64,000 bases of DNA from Dyadobacter sp. 3J3 (GTDB taxonomy: Bacteria > Bacteroidota > Bacteroidia > Cytophagales > Spirosomataceae): assembly GCF_009801115.1 (NCBI RefSeq), contig NZ_VTOL01000008.1, positions 310,001 through 374,000 of the forward strand. The letters are read 5' to 3'. Below are positions 7,850-17,675 of this stretch, piece by piece. Made by a program: the position numbers and the translations under genes. Below the pieces are notes generated by a model that was not told the DNA's origin, did no database searches, and saw nothing but the letters and a program-made list of their open reading frames with translations. Position 1 is the first letter of the stretch, and each line of letters opens with the position of its first letter.

Positions 7850-10120
7850 TTATGCTTTAAGCTCCGACCAGATTTCCTTGTGGCCGCCCAGATTCATCTT
7901 TTTACGTAAAGCCTGAGCTGCCTGTTGCCCCGATTGAATCGTGCCGTCAATGTATCCCACATTACCCCCGAAATCAATCCAGTCTCCACACAAAAATAAA
8001 TTATCAAAACCGCTCTCATCTGCTTTCAATCTGTAACGGGCACTGTTTGGAACCGAAAGCGTGTAATGATCCGTCGGCCTTACATTGGCCCTGAAAAACT
8101 GACTTGAAAAACGATCGTAACCATCAGCAGAATTGTTTGGATCAGCCAATAATTGGAAATTCAAGCCTTGCGGATATAAATAGGTTGCACCTTTTGGCCA
8201 AAACCAGGCAGAATTATCTTGCAGCCATTGTTCAAAAGCATCTTTCAATCTGGCATTTTCACTTGACTGATAGTCATGAGCCGAAAATGGCGGCAAAGGT
8301 TTCCGTAAAAGATAAGGACCGGTATAATATGCGAGGAATTTTGGCCGCTGATTTTCCGGCCAGTTTTCATTCGGCAATACCAAAGAACTATCAAGCCAGG
8401 AATACATTGGATTCTGATAAACTACCACATTTGGCGCACTATTTTGCGGTGGTAATCCCCAATCTGCCAGATCAAAACCCAGTTCTTGTAAAGAAGGTAA
8501 AAACCATAGTTGAGCCGACTGCGTTGGCGTTGTAACGATATTGTCAGTCATCAATTTCCACTTTTCTTCTTTTTGAATGATCTCGCTACAAATCGTTTTC
8601 AATGTCCCAACCGGAATGCCGAGTATTACTTCGTCAAAATCAGTTCCTTTTTGCAGCTGCCCTTTTTGATGATCCGTCCAATCCGCCCAGGGATCTTCCA
8701 GACTGATCTTTCCACTTTGAAGTAAGGACGCATGCTCCGTATTCAACTGATCATAAAGTGGCTCAGAAGGCCAGACATTGAGCTTACCGCCGTTAATTTT
8801 TTTTACGGGATTATACTCACTAACACTAAGATGAACCTGCTCGGCGTAAGAAATCGCTTCTATTTCCCCACTGTCGGAATGGTGTATCTGCTCAATTTTG
8901 TGAAAGAATTTAAACTTGACGCCTCTGCTTTTTAACACCTCATAAATGGGCATAATCATTACCTCGCCCGTACCATACGTCATCTGGTACACGAAGGATC
9001 CTTTGAAACCAGCCGATTTGGCAAAAAATTGAAGAGCCGTTCCAGCTGCTACGGCACCACCCTGTTCATTGATAAGATTGGCAAAAGTACCTGTGTAAAA
9101 AAAGCGCACAATCACCGAATCCACCAACCACTGCGGGGCGCCTTGCATAGCCAGCCATACTCTGTAATCATACTGATCAATCTTAGTGAAATCAAAGTTT
9201 TCTGTCGCAGGATCGTATACGTCTTTTACTATGCCTTTAATATTGTAATAAGCAAAACAAATACCGATTGCCATGTGTCTTTTTTCCTGCTCATCTTCCG
9301 CATAGGGCAGCCCTTCTTTTTCGATGTGCCGGATTTCCCTTTCAATCAAATCCAGAATCAGGCTATGCCGCTTATGTTTATCCTCCACCCCGGATTGTTT
9401 CAACATTTTCAGGGCTTCTGTAATATGAGCCATTTCTTTTTTTACCATCCGCTCAATGATTCCGCCTTCACCCAAAAACGGTTTTAACAAAAAATACATA
9501 CACCCTTTGTTTTCCCGATCTTTTTGCCTGACACCGTTTAAGTATTTTGGAAAAAAACGGCTAAGAATCCGGGCAGCAAATGAACTTGTTTTTTTCGAAT
9601 ACGGACTACCCAGCAACATTTCTATGGACAGTGCCAGACCCTTTTCTATCAAAGTCCACATGGGCAAAGGCCCTCCTAATCCGGGTTGCTCATCTGTTTC
9701 AGGAAATATCAGCGGCCAGTTGGTCCATTTACCCAGTTCCGGGACAAATTCTGTGAGCAGGGTGGTGTTATTAGCAACCAGACCGTCTTTGAACAAATCC
9801 TGCAAGGGACTATCAGGCGCCAGATTATTTTTCTTTCGTTCATCATAAACGGAACGTAGCAGACGAAACGTTGTCTCATACCAGCCCTGCAAAATATGAA
9901 TTCCGTGTTCCTCAATCCTGTCATTCTGACTTCGGCCCGTTGCCGTTTTACCACCAAGGCGCCAGCCTGTCTGATAGAGCGTTATCTCATACTTTTCCTG
10001 CCAGTTTTCATAGTCCGTAAGCTCATAAGCCGCGGATAGCGAGGCCATGCCACCGCCAAGTATTACAATTTTTTTTTTCGGGTTTTCCAGTCGGGTTGCA
10101 GCTGAGTTCGTTTTAGTTAT
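7850..10120 (-). CDS. FAD-dependent amine-oxidase/phytoene-desaturase-like oxidoreductase, start codon apparently lost
   Basis: The first ATG (10048) would start within the dinucleotide-binding motif, leaving MASLSAAYEL. The same frame is open upstream and encodes ENPKKKIVILGGGMASLSA, the complete Rossmann KIVILGGG-M-A fold, so translation must start further up. The only sensible initiator is ATA at 10118-10120, which would give (M)TKTNSAATRLENP; CTG at 10088-10090 is another option. With ATA the product is 756 residues. Near the C-terminus LFLCGDWIDFGGNVGYIDG then TIQSGQQAA is the second FAD-binding segment of the flavin amine oxidase/carotenoid desaturase superfamily. The middle is a large substrate domain. 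The substrate is unknown. A G-to-A change ATG to ATA is likely, leaving expression weak or absent. Confidence 0.85.
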   Translation of the reverse strand: MTKTNSAATRLENPKKKIVILGGGMASLSAAYELTDYENWQEKYEITLYQTGWRLGGKTATGRSQNDRIEEHGIHILQGWYETTFRLLRSVYDERKKNNLAPDSPLQDLFKDGLVANNTTLLTEFVPELGKWTNWPLIFPETDEQPGLGGPLPMWTLIEKGLALSIEMLLGSPYSKKTSSFAARILSRFFPKYLNGVRQKDRENKGCMYFLLKPFLGEGGIIERMVKKEMAHITEALKMLKQSGVEDKHKRHSLILDLIEREIRHIEKEGLPYAEDEQEKRHMAIGICFAYYNIKGIVKDVYDPATENFDFTKIDQYDYRVWLAMQGAPQWLVDSVIVRFFYTGTFANLINEQGGAVAAGTALQFFAKSAGFKGSFVYQMTYGTGEVMIMPIYEVLKSRGVKFKFFHKIEQIHHSDSGEIEAISYAEQVHLSVSEYNPVKKINGGKLNVWPSEPLYDQLNTEHASLLQSGKISLEDPWADWTDHQKGQLQKGTDFDEVILGIPVGTLKTICSEIIQKEEKWKLMTDNIVTTPTQSAQLWFLPSLQELGFDLADWGLPPQNSAPNVVVYQNPMYSWLDSSLVLPNENWPENQRPKFLAYYTGPYLLRKPLPPFSAHDYQSSENARLKDAFEQWLQDNSAWFWPKGATYLYPQGLNFQLLADPNNSADGYDRFSSQFFRANVRPTDHYTLSVPNSARYRLKADESGFDNLFLCGDWIDFGGNVGYIDGTIQSGQQAAQALRKKMNLGGHKEIWSELKA

Positions 10121-10159
10121 GGAAGCAAAGTTGCATGGCTTCGCATTACAAACGAGAAA

Positions 10160-10194
10160 CCCAAAAGCCCCGATTTGTAATCGGGGCTTTTGGG
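10160..10194 (-). terminator. Strong 16-bp hairpin downstream of the lipase locus
   Basis: CCCAAAAGCCCCGATT (10160-10175) pairs perfectly with AATCGGGGCTTTTGGG (10179-10194) around a 3-base loop. It lies between the 3' end of the minus-strand lipase gene (10316) and the start of the FAD gene, and T-rich sequence follows on the minus strand. It probably ends transcription of the lipase locus. Confidence 0.75.
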
Positions 10195-10315
10195 CAACGT
10201 TACAAAAATTATTTCAACCCAAACCTGGCTTTTTAAAATTAGGGGAAAATTGATGGTTGCTGGCCTTTATTAGATTACTATCAACCATGATAAATTCTGT
10301 CGTTTAACTTTGAAG

Positions 10316-13300
10316 TTATTTTATAATAATAATTTTTTTAACCTCAATTCCATTTTCCTTTTTTAATTGCAGAATGAAAGTTCCAGATGAATGGTTTTCC
10401 AGATTAATCTTTTCGTTATGAATCCCTTTACCAACTATGGGCTGTTCAAACCAGGTTTTACCTTTAACATCAAATACTGACAGAGTTGCCTTCTTATCTT
10501 TTTGGAGATAAAACAATACTTCAAATATCCCTGTGTTTGGGTTTGGTGATACAACTAGATTTTCTTTAGTCAGGACATATTCATTTTTACTACTAAAAAA
10601 AATATCATCGTTTACGCCAAACCTGACACTGGATCCCAATTCACCACACAACTGTCTGAAACAAAAGTATCCACTATTACTTGCTAGTTCAATGGTGTTA
10701 CTTCCTGACAAATAGTAATTTCCTATGCTAACTTCTACATATTCGTTTAAACTTGTTTGAGTAAGATTGTACGTTTGCCATGTACCTCCGTTGATCCGAA
10801 TACGACCTACCGAAGCACTTTCATGAGACGTATACGTAAGTCGCAATTGATAAGTGCCACTAGATGACGGATTAAGTGTGTAAGAACGGATTTCAGAAGA
10901 GTTACCTGAGCACTGCCCCCCAAGATTGATACAAGTATTGCCACTTGATATGTTACCAACCGTAATGCTTGTGCTGGCGGTTTTGTTAGCACAGCCATCT
11001 TTGCTTGCCGTAATGGTGTAAGTGTAAGTTCCAGATGAGCCGGGGGCATTTATATTGAATGGAGTTGAAGAACCGCTTACGCCATTTCCACTCCATGAAT
11101 AAGTCGTGCCACTGCAACTACCACCTGCGCAGTTGTAATTTAGCTGCAAAGCCTGATTTATCATGGGGTTACTGTTTGTGTTTCCAACAGAAACAGTAAA
11201 GTCACAACTGGAACCAGTTCCTGTACCTGCGCACAGCTGTCTGAAACAGATGTAGCCACCACCACTGGCAAACTCAACAGTATTATTTCCGCTGTTCAAG
11301 TTAAAGCTACCAATCGTTATTTCCACGTACTGGCTTACACTCGTTTGTCCCAGGTTAAAGCTCTGCCATGAACCACCATTAATTCTAACGAGCCCAACCG
11401 ACGGACCTTCGTGTGCGCGATATGTGAATTTGAGTGGAAAGGTACCACTGGAAGACATATTTATTGTATACGTACGTACTTCAGAGGAATTTCCCGAACA
11501 TTGGTCACCCAAGCTTATACAAGTCCCTGTCTCTGTAACATTGCCAACCGTTATGTTCGTCGTTGCCGTTTTGTTACTGCACCCGCTCTTGCTTGCGGTG
11601 ACTGTATAAGTGTAAGTCCCGGCTGAACCTGGTGCATTGATATTGAGCGGAGATGAATTCCCACTGACACCATTTCCATTCCATGCATACGAGACCCCGC
11701 CACAGTCATTACCAGAACAGCCGTAAGTGAGTTGCAAACTCTGACCAGGAGAGGGATTACTATTTGTATTGTTGGCCGAGATATTAAAATCACAATTAGT
11801 TTGAGTACTGCCACAGCTTACGGAATTAAAATAAAACCTTTGATTATTTCCATTGGTCTCACTCCAAAAATGGAGACCAGCTCCATCATCCCCGCTTACG
11901 CCTTCGACATCGGCTAAGCCCACACCAAACTTACTGGAAACCCCAATCGTATAGGCTCCGTCACCGGTAGATCTCAACGCCCATTTTTGATAGTAAATTC
12001 CACTCCAATCAGCTTGCTGTACCGGCGTTCCTGAATTGGTGTTACCCCCTGCCAATTCCCACACTTTATTTGTACTTCGCGAAATGATCTTGTATGAATC
12101 AGAATTTATGCTTTCTAACTAAAAGATTTGATTGTTTTGTCCATTTGCTCCATACTGCCTGATTTTGGCACCGTTGTTGCCATTTTCTAGTTGCATCAAT
12201 TTATTAGAATGTTTGGCTGTAATGGTATAACATCCATTGGAGAGTGGCAGATAATTAACGGGAGTACATCCCTGATCGGCGATGGCCAGTTGGGCACGAA
12301 TGAAGTCTACGCCGGCCTGCGTTATTATGGTGTGCCTCTCATTAGCATCCGGCGCATATATGGCGTCAAATGGCGTATCTGTCTGCACATTGATGTTATT
12401 GAGTGAAGCGCCCCAGTCACGATTAAGGTTTTTTAGGGCGAAAGAGCTAACGGAAGGGATGAAAGACGGTGTCGAGAATTGTACTGAACCGGTGGTCTTA
12501 TACATCCATTTCTTTGTTTTCGCATCATCGACAACTAGCTGGAAATATTCGCCGTAACCACCAGGCAGAATATCCATACTGGGCTGACCTACACCATAAA
12601 CATAACGTTCGGCCCCACCCCATCCAAATGTTAAAAAACTCTTGTCCATGACCTTGCCCCGGTTAGTACCTGACGGCGAAGTAAAAACCTTCATACTAAA
12701 GGCCCTGTCCTTCGCAGCCAGACAAAAGAACCCCGCAGTAAAAGCACAGGTTATTGAACCCAAAGTAGTAAGTTCCGCCTTGATTTCCATAGCCTGTCAG
12801 CCAACAGGGAAATTTTGATTAGTCCCATTTTTGCTGCCATTGTTTAGCGCTACTCTCCGTAAGCACGGAGCCTGAGGAAAACCCATAGCGTTCATGGTTT
12901 GAGCAAAACGATCACGAAACCCCGGCGAGCCTCCTGGATGCTCGTTTACTGTTCCTTCGTAATGATGTATCAACATTTGCCGTGCGGCCGGTGCAAGTAG
13001 CAGGTCTCCTACTGCCTTTCGGGCACCTTCCAAGCCCATGTCAGTGCCCATGTGTACCAACATGGCCTGCAGTCCGATCGGGATACTGGCTCCGTGATGC
13101 GGTGAATCAAATGAAACCCAAAGCTTGCAGTTGTGGTTCATATTGTTTTGCTCCATGTAACGAAGCGCGTAACGGGAAATAAGCCCGCCCATACTTGGAC
13201 CAATGATCGTGATCTTTTCACTGCTGCCATTGGCCTGCAGTTGCTGATTTACAGTTTGTATCAGTTTCACCAGTACCATGGCATTACGCTCAATATAATC

Positions 13301-14472
13301 TCCGCCCCCAGCCCGGTATCTTTTCACATCCTGAAACCAACAACTGGTACCTTCAAAGTTGAAAATAGGGCAAACAAGTTCTTGAACAGAAGTGTATTCG
13401 TACTTAGGTGCGTTGAGTATTACAACATCATATCCGTTACCCGGAGTGTTTTCTCGGAATTTATCACCTAAATTCTGATCCCTTCCATCGCCGTCTTTAT
13501 ACAACATATTTCGATTATAAAATAATTGAGCGCTACGCCCATCTGTTGGGTCAAATCCATCAATGAGAATAATGGGCTTACGAAGCTGTGAACGCGCGGA
13601 AGCATAATAAGTAAGTATATCGCCTTTTCCTTGATAAGGCACCCACTCATCATACCCCTGAAAGGGGATGTCGGCTTGTATTCGCGTGGAGTCAACCGTT
13701 GAAATCCCATCAAAATATGGATAGGTGGTAGCAGCAGTTCGCGCATTGGGATCCACCTCCAGTTCCGATTTTGCTGTCCGCTGGCTCCCATCTGAACAGG
13801 TAATGATGAAATTTAATTGCTTGATCCCTGCGGCGCCGTAAGTAACCTGTACCGAGGGCCCTCCCGGCGTAAGAGTTCTTGAGGCACCTCCGTCGCCAAA
13901 ATTCACAACTACGCTGTTGATACCTACGCCCTGGTTACTGAAAGCCGCCCAACGTGGCAACTGGAAGTTGCTGACCCCAAGCGGTATTGATGGAGCCAAT
14001 GCTGAGGCCACAACGGCCTGTTTGGTATTAAACGTCTGTGACGGGGTAAAGCCGGCCTTTAATCTGAGCCTTCCATTCACATCTGTTTCCACTGCGGTGG
14101 AGTTAACTTCCTGAAGTCGGACCAAAGATATCCCAATAGGTACAATGTTCTGCTCTTATTACTCTGAAAAATAAGGCTTTGCAATGATTCGGCAGAGAGT
14201 AATCCATTGGTGTTCATCGCACCTTTATAGAGTTCGGCCCGGGATTCTAGCCAATGCCCTGAATTAGAAATTTCTGACGAACTGAAAATATTAAGTGAGG
14301 CAGCAGGGAAGGCCCTGTTGTACAAGATGCCCGAAGTAACAAAGCTTTTATCCAGGTTCCCCATATAGTCGTCAGCCTCTGCCTGCGTGGTGCGGGCGTT
14401 TGACTGCCCAAAGGCACTAAATAAAGGGCATAGTAATGCCAGGCCTAAAAATAGGCTATAAAAATTTCTCAT
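10316..14472 (-). pseudogene. Broken giant secreted lipase/lectin with type IX sorting domain
   Basis: Four consecutive reading pieces form one gene. It starts with a signal peptide (14472, MRNFYSLFLGLALLCPLFSA). A one-base deletion near 14155 moves the frame from FQSNK to EQNIVPIGISLVRLQ. Then comes a Pro/Gly-rich region and an alpha/beta hydrolase with IIGPSMGGLISRYAL (GxSxG-type nucleophile) and WVSFDSPHHG. An in-frame TGA at 12797-12799 interrupts NFPVG/QAMEIKAEL, and an in-frame TAG at 12119-12121 interrupts a ricin-type beta-trefoil (QNNQIF/LESINSDSYKII). After that come two tandem lectin-like units of about 195 residues and a type A sorting domain (VVSPNPNTGIFEV to IIIIK). Restoring one base gives exactly 1386 codons. 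The intact protein would have been exported by type IX secretion. Confidence 0.88.
10645..11815 (-). repeat. Tandem duplication of an Ig-like plus sugar-binding-like unit
   Basis: Two adjacent copies of about 195 residues (roughly 11815-11224 and 11220-10645) share order and wording: NTNSNP, then YxWxGNGVSG and NINAPGSxGTYTYT (Ig/PKD-like), then CSGNSSE-R-YT, VRINGG-WQ-xNL and the closing YxCFRQLC. The Cys pairs are conserved in both. This is an intragenic domain duplication within the broken lipase gene. Confidence 0.8.
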
Positions 14473-14495
14473 GATTTTAGTTTGTTAAGGGTAGA

Positions 14496-15041
14496 TTATA
14501 AAGTTCTGCTGTTTACATCAAACCGTCCGTCGGTAATCTTCACTTTTTGACCAAGCGAATTCCCTCCCTCAAACTCAAAGGTGCCGGATATAACACCGGA
14601 TTTCGTATCCGCTTTTGTGATAACAACCCTACCCGTTTGGTTCTGGTTTGTAATAAAACTTTTACCATCGGCAGCCTGATACCATCCGTAATTTTCAGGA
14701 AAGCGATACCGGTCTATCGTGTAAGTATCCTGATTTAACTCGTGTATTCCTACTTCTATGGTTTTTAGAAAAATATGGAGTCCTATTTTATTCGTGCTAT
14801 AGGTTCTTAGGTAAATAGTTGGGGGATTATTAGACCCATAACCAGCAAAACCTCCATTAATCGCTTTGTCTAATCCAAACCAGTCGGAGCTGCCATCCGG
14901 TATCCACACTTCCCCGTTCACTTTACAGGAAAAGGTATTTTTCCCTTCCTGTGTAGTGGGCGTGAGATCCGGGCCCTTGTCGCAACTCCACAAAAGCAGT
15001 AAAACGGCTAATATTGATAAGTATCGGTTTCCATTTTTCAT
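14496..15041 (-). CDS. Lipoprotein of DUF6252 type
   Basis: The product is 181 residues. MKNGNRYLSILAVLLLLWSC ends in a lipobox Cys, so it should be lipidated and placed in the outer or inner membrane. The body has the pattern FSCKVNGEVWIPDG and, near the end, SGVISGTFEFEGGN then VKITDGRFDV, which resembles the DUF6252 family of small beta-rich lipoproteins; the family name is from memory. It is the first gene of the unit with the broken lipase, whose start lies 24 bases downstream, so it may have been an accessory to that enzyme. The frame is intact. Confidence 0.8.
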   Translation of the reverse strand: MKNGNRYLSILAVLLLLWSCDKGPDLTPTTQEGKNTFSCKVNGEVWIPDGSSDWFGLDKAINGGFAGYGSNNPPTIYLRTYSTNKIGLHIFLKTIEVGIHELNQDTYTIDRYRFPENYGWYQAADGKSFITNQNQTGRVVITKADTKSGVISGTFEFEGGNSLGQKVKITDGRFDVNSRTL

Positions 15042-15170
15042 TTGGTTTTTTAGTTTAGAGGTGAAACATTCGTTTTAAATCTGTGTATTTCAAGGTAGTT
15101 TCATAGGCAGGCAGTTTATGTTGATCAATTCCTTAGATATCGGTAAGGTAACGTTATCAAAAGGATTTAT

Positions 15171-15190
15171 ATCTTGTCGTACGACAAGAT
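15171..15190. promoter_or_regulatory. Perfect 20-bp palindrome, probable operator
   Basis: ATCTTGTCGT followed by its exact reverse complement ACGACAAGAT. It lies 130 bases upstream of the lipoprotein/lipase operon and is not followed by a T run, so a repressor site fits better than a terminator. The cognate regulator is not obvious in the window. Confidence 0.5.
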
Positions 15191-15570
15191 TTCAGCTTGT
15201 AGAGTCTTTATCTTTATAGTCAGCTGGTTGCGTATTATACTTCGTTGCATAAGTGTATGTAGGTTAGATCAAAATTAATATCCATCTGTCACGACCTTTT
15301 GCCCATCATTGCGCTATTCTCGATATGAACATATGGAATAAAACACATTTTATATTTCTATTATTTATTCTTAAATTAATAAATATAAAAACAAATTTAA
15401 TTCCGTGAAACCACACAGTTAATTTTGAGGCTATACGACTGACAATCAGACTAAAAATAGCTTTTAGCATTTATTATATTAATTTGGTTTGATTATCAAA
15501 GTAATGGGCTTACAAATACTAGAAAAAATTCTACCTCATATAGGTATACGTTACACTTATATGCATTTCC
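15191..15570. other. Gene-free AT-rich stretch
   Basis: About 380 bases with stops in all frames and no recognisable homology. It sits where the front of the epoxide hydrolase gene should have been. Confidence 0.5.
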
Positions 15571-16344
15571 AAACTTTCTTTTGACCTGGTCATTCCATCC
15601 ATTCCCGGATTTGGATTTTCCGGAAAAGCGACGTCACCAGGTTGTAATAGTGCTGTTTTAGCAGATCTTTGGCATGAGCTCATGGTGGAATTAGGTTACG
15701 ACCCGTATGGTGCGCAGGGAGGAGATATTGGCGCTGGTGTCAGTACCTGGCTTTCATTGAAATATCCTTCCAACGTGATAGGACTGCATCTTAATTTCAT
15801 TTCCGGTTCATACAAACCGTATCTAAAAGAAAATGAAAAACTATCCGACGAAGTTTTAGCTTTCCAAAAATTTGGAGCTGACTGGTCTGCCCGGGAGGGT
15901 GGTTATTCGCATTTGCATGCGACCAAACCGCTTACCGCGGCTTATGGCTTAAATGATTCCCCAACGGGTTTATGTGCCTGGATCATCGAAAAATTCAATA
16001 GCTGGAGCGACAATAAGGGAAACATTGAAAACATTTTCACAAAAGATGAACTGCTTGCCAATATCACTTTGTACTGGTTGACTGAAACCATTCATTCGTC
16101 AATGCGGATCTACAATGAGAACAGTAAAAAGCCGGTCGCATTTAAAGAAAATGAATTTGTAAAAATCCCTGTTGGTTTTGCCAAATTCCCGAAAGAACTT
16201 CCTACCCCACCACGTTCCTATATCGAAAAAGGTTTCAATATTCAGCATTGGACAGAAATGCCGGAAGGTGGACATTTTGCTGCTGCGGAGCAACCGCAAT
16301 TACTGGCAAAAGATTTACAGGATTTTTTCTCTTTTTTAAATTAA
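15571..16344 (+). pseudogene. 5'-truncated epoxide hydrolase
   Basis: Homology begins abruptly at about 15571 with KLSFDLVIPSIPGFGFSGK, a block from the middle of EHN-type epoxide hydrolases. It runs to the end with the nucleophile motif AQGGDIGAG, the cap domain, and the catalytic His in MPEGGHFAA. The N-terminal EHN domain and the first half of the alpha/beta-hydrolase core, including the HGWPG oxyanion motif, are missing. A TAG at 15541-15543 closes the frame upstream. An ATG at 15682 could start a 220-residue product, but it would lack strands needed for the fold. It is best read as a relic left by a deletion. Confidence 0.82.
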
Positions 16345-16491
16345 AGTTACAGCAAGAAAGTCTTGGACAAAAATTGTATAGCACTGATTTTACCACAATT
16401 GTCGCTAATTTTTATATGAATGGCATAAAGTTGAACCTCGGTCAATCTTTTTTTATTTTGCTCAGAGTTACGCAAAATATGACATTATAAG

Positions 16492-16615
16492 ATGAAATTT
16501 ATCCGTATTCACCTCGTCTATCGCATCGGTCAAAAACATCATATATATTGAAGGTAACGAGATATCTATCGGCGTTAAAAAACTTCTAATTAGTAACAAT
16601 TATCGTAAAATGTGA
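16492..16615 (+). pseudogene. Relic of a LytTR-type response regulator C-terminus
   Basis: The stretch KFIRIH (16495-16512) continues after a frame change at about 16513 as SSIASVKNIIYIEGNEIS and IGVKKLLISNNYRKM, ending with TGA at 16613-16615. This matches the end of LytTR DNA-binding domains (FIRIHRSYIV...I..IEGN...I......PIS..Y...). Only about 40 residues remain, and the receiver domain is absent. It is too short to be functional. The sequence resemblance is by eye. Confidence 0.6.
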
Positions 16616-16927
16616 TGAAGACATTACACTGGTTTTTTTGATCTAAATTATATTTAATAAACCTTATTTTATAAGTCAGTTTGTTTTAAAAATCCTAATA
16701 CTTAGGTGAATCTATGTTTTCTCCTATTCGATTTCCGTGATTATTATTTTGCCTTTCGTAGGATTTGTTCGGTCTCGGTAAGATAAGTGCACAACAGTTC
16801 AGAAAAGTGCTCTCGGATATTTCATCTATTTTTTTGCAGAAAGGCTGTTACTATTCAATCCCACGACCAATGTCAGTTACCGGGCATAGAATTTGCAACA
16901 TTGCTTTATCACATAAAAATAGATTAT
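16616..16927. other. Upstream region of msrA, no gene seen
   Basis: About 310 AT-rich bases. An open frame continues upstream of msrA from 16787, but its residues are not MsrA-like and look like untranslated leader. No clear promoter was picked out. Confidence 0.4.
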
Positions 16928-17419
16928 ATGAGTACTGAAAAAGCCATTTTGGCAGGTGGTTGCTTTTGGGGAGTGGAAGAACTTTTCAGACACCAACCAG
17001 GCGTAATTTCAACAGTAGTTGGATACACAGGCGGCGATGTTCCCAATGCAACATACCGGAATCACGGAACGCATGCAGAAGGAATCGAAATTGTATTCGA
17101 TCCTGCAAAATTAAGCTATCGTAAACTTCTTGAATATTTTTTCCAGATTCATAACCCGACAACCAGAAATCGTCAGGGAAATGATATAGGAGCTTCTTAC
17201 CGTTCTGCCATTTTTTACGCAAATGAAACGCAGCATCAAGTGGCCAGTGAACTGATCGCGGAAATGGACGCTTCTGGCGTTTGGCCGGGGAAAATCGTCA
17301 CAGAAGTTGTACCTGTCACCGATTTTTGGAATGCAGAGATTGAACACCAGGATTATTTACAGAAAAATCCCGGAGGCTATACATGCCATTTCGAAAGACC
17401 TGACTGGAAATTGAGTTAA
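16928..17419 (+). CDS. msrA: Peptide-methionine (S)-S-oxide reductase
   Basis: The product is 163 residues from the ATG at 16928. MsrA reduces the S epimer of methionine sulfoxide in proteins and free methionine, with thioredoxin as donor. The catalytic motif GGCFWG lies at residues 10-15, followed by the family blocks GYTGGDVPNATYRN, HAEGIEIVFDP, FFQIHNPTTRNRQGND and YRSAIFY. A second Cys near the C-terminus (GGYTCHF) is a possible resolving Cys. The start was chosen because the extra upstream residues have no family match and the normal bacterial length is about 160-180. It is a single-gene unit with its own terminator. Confidence 0.96.
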   Translation: MSTEKAILAGGCFWGVEELFRHQPGVISTVVGYTGGDVPNATYRNHGTHAEGIEIVFDPAKLSYRKLLEYFFQIHNPTTRNRQGNDIGASYRSAIFYANETQHQVASELIAEMDASGVWPGKIVTEVVPVTDFWNAEIEHQDYLQKNPGGYTCHFERPDWKLS

Positions 17420-17441
17420 TCAGCAGAACAAATTTTATACT

Positions 17442-17480
17442 AACAGCCATCCTGTCAATAGCGGGATGGTTGTTTCTTTT
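17442..17480 (+). terminator. Intrinsic terminator of msrA
   Basis: AACAGCCATCC (17442-17452) pairs with GGATGGTTGTT (17464-17474) with one G-T pair, then a T-rich tail. It lies 23 bases after the stop codon. Confidence 0.75.
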
Positions 17481-17675
17481 GGGATCAATCTTACTGGGGA
17501 ATTCTATTTAATTTTTGAAATTTGATATCAGTTAAAAGAACCATTGCCCTTATCATCGGACCTCAAAGAGTAAGGGTTAACAAAATAATTAATCCTTTGA
17601 GCTTTCCAACCATAAGTATACAATCGGTGTCAAGGTTTATACTCCCATCTCAACAATACATTCATTATCTAAGCT

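Noticed and set aside
8104..8535. A 143-codon plus-strand frame inside the FAD oxidoreductase.
   Set aside because: The minus-strand frame encodes the conserved flavoprotein, so this one is its shadow.
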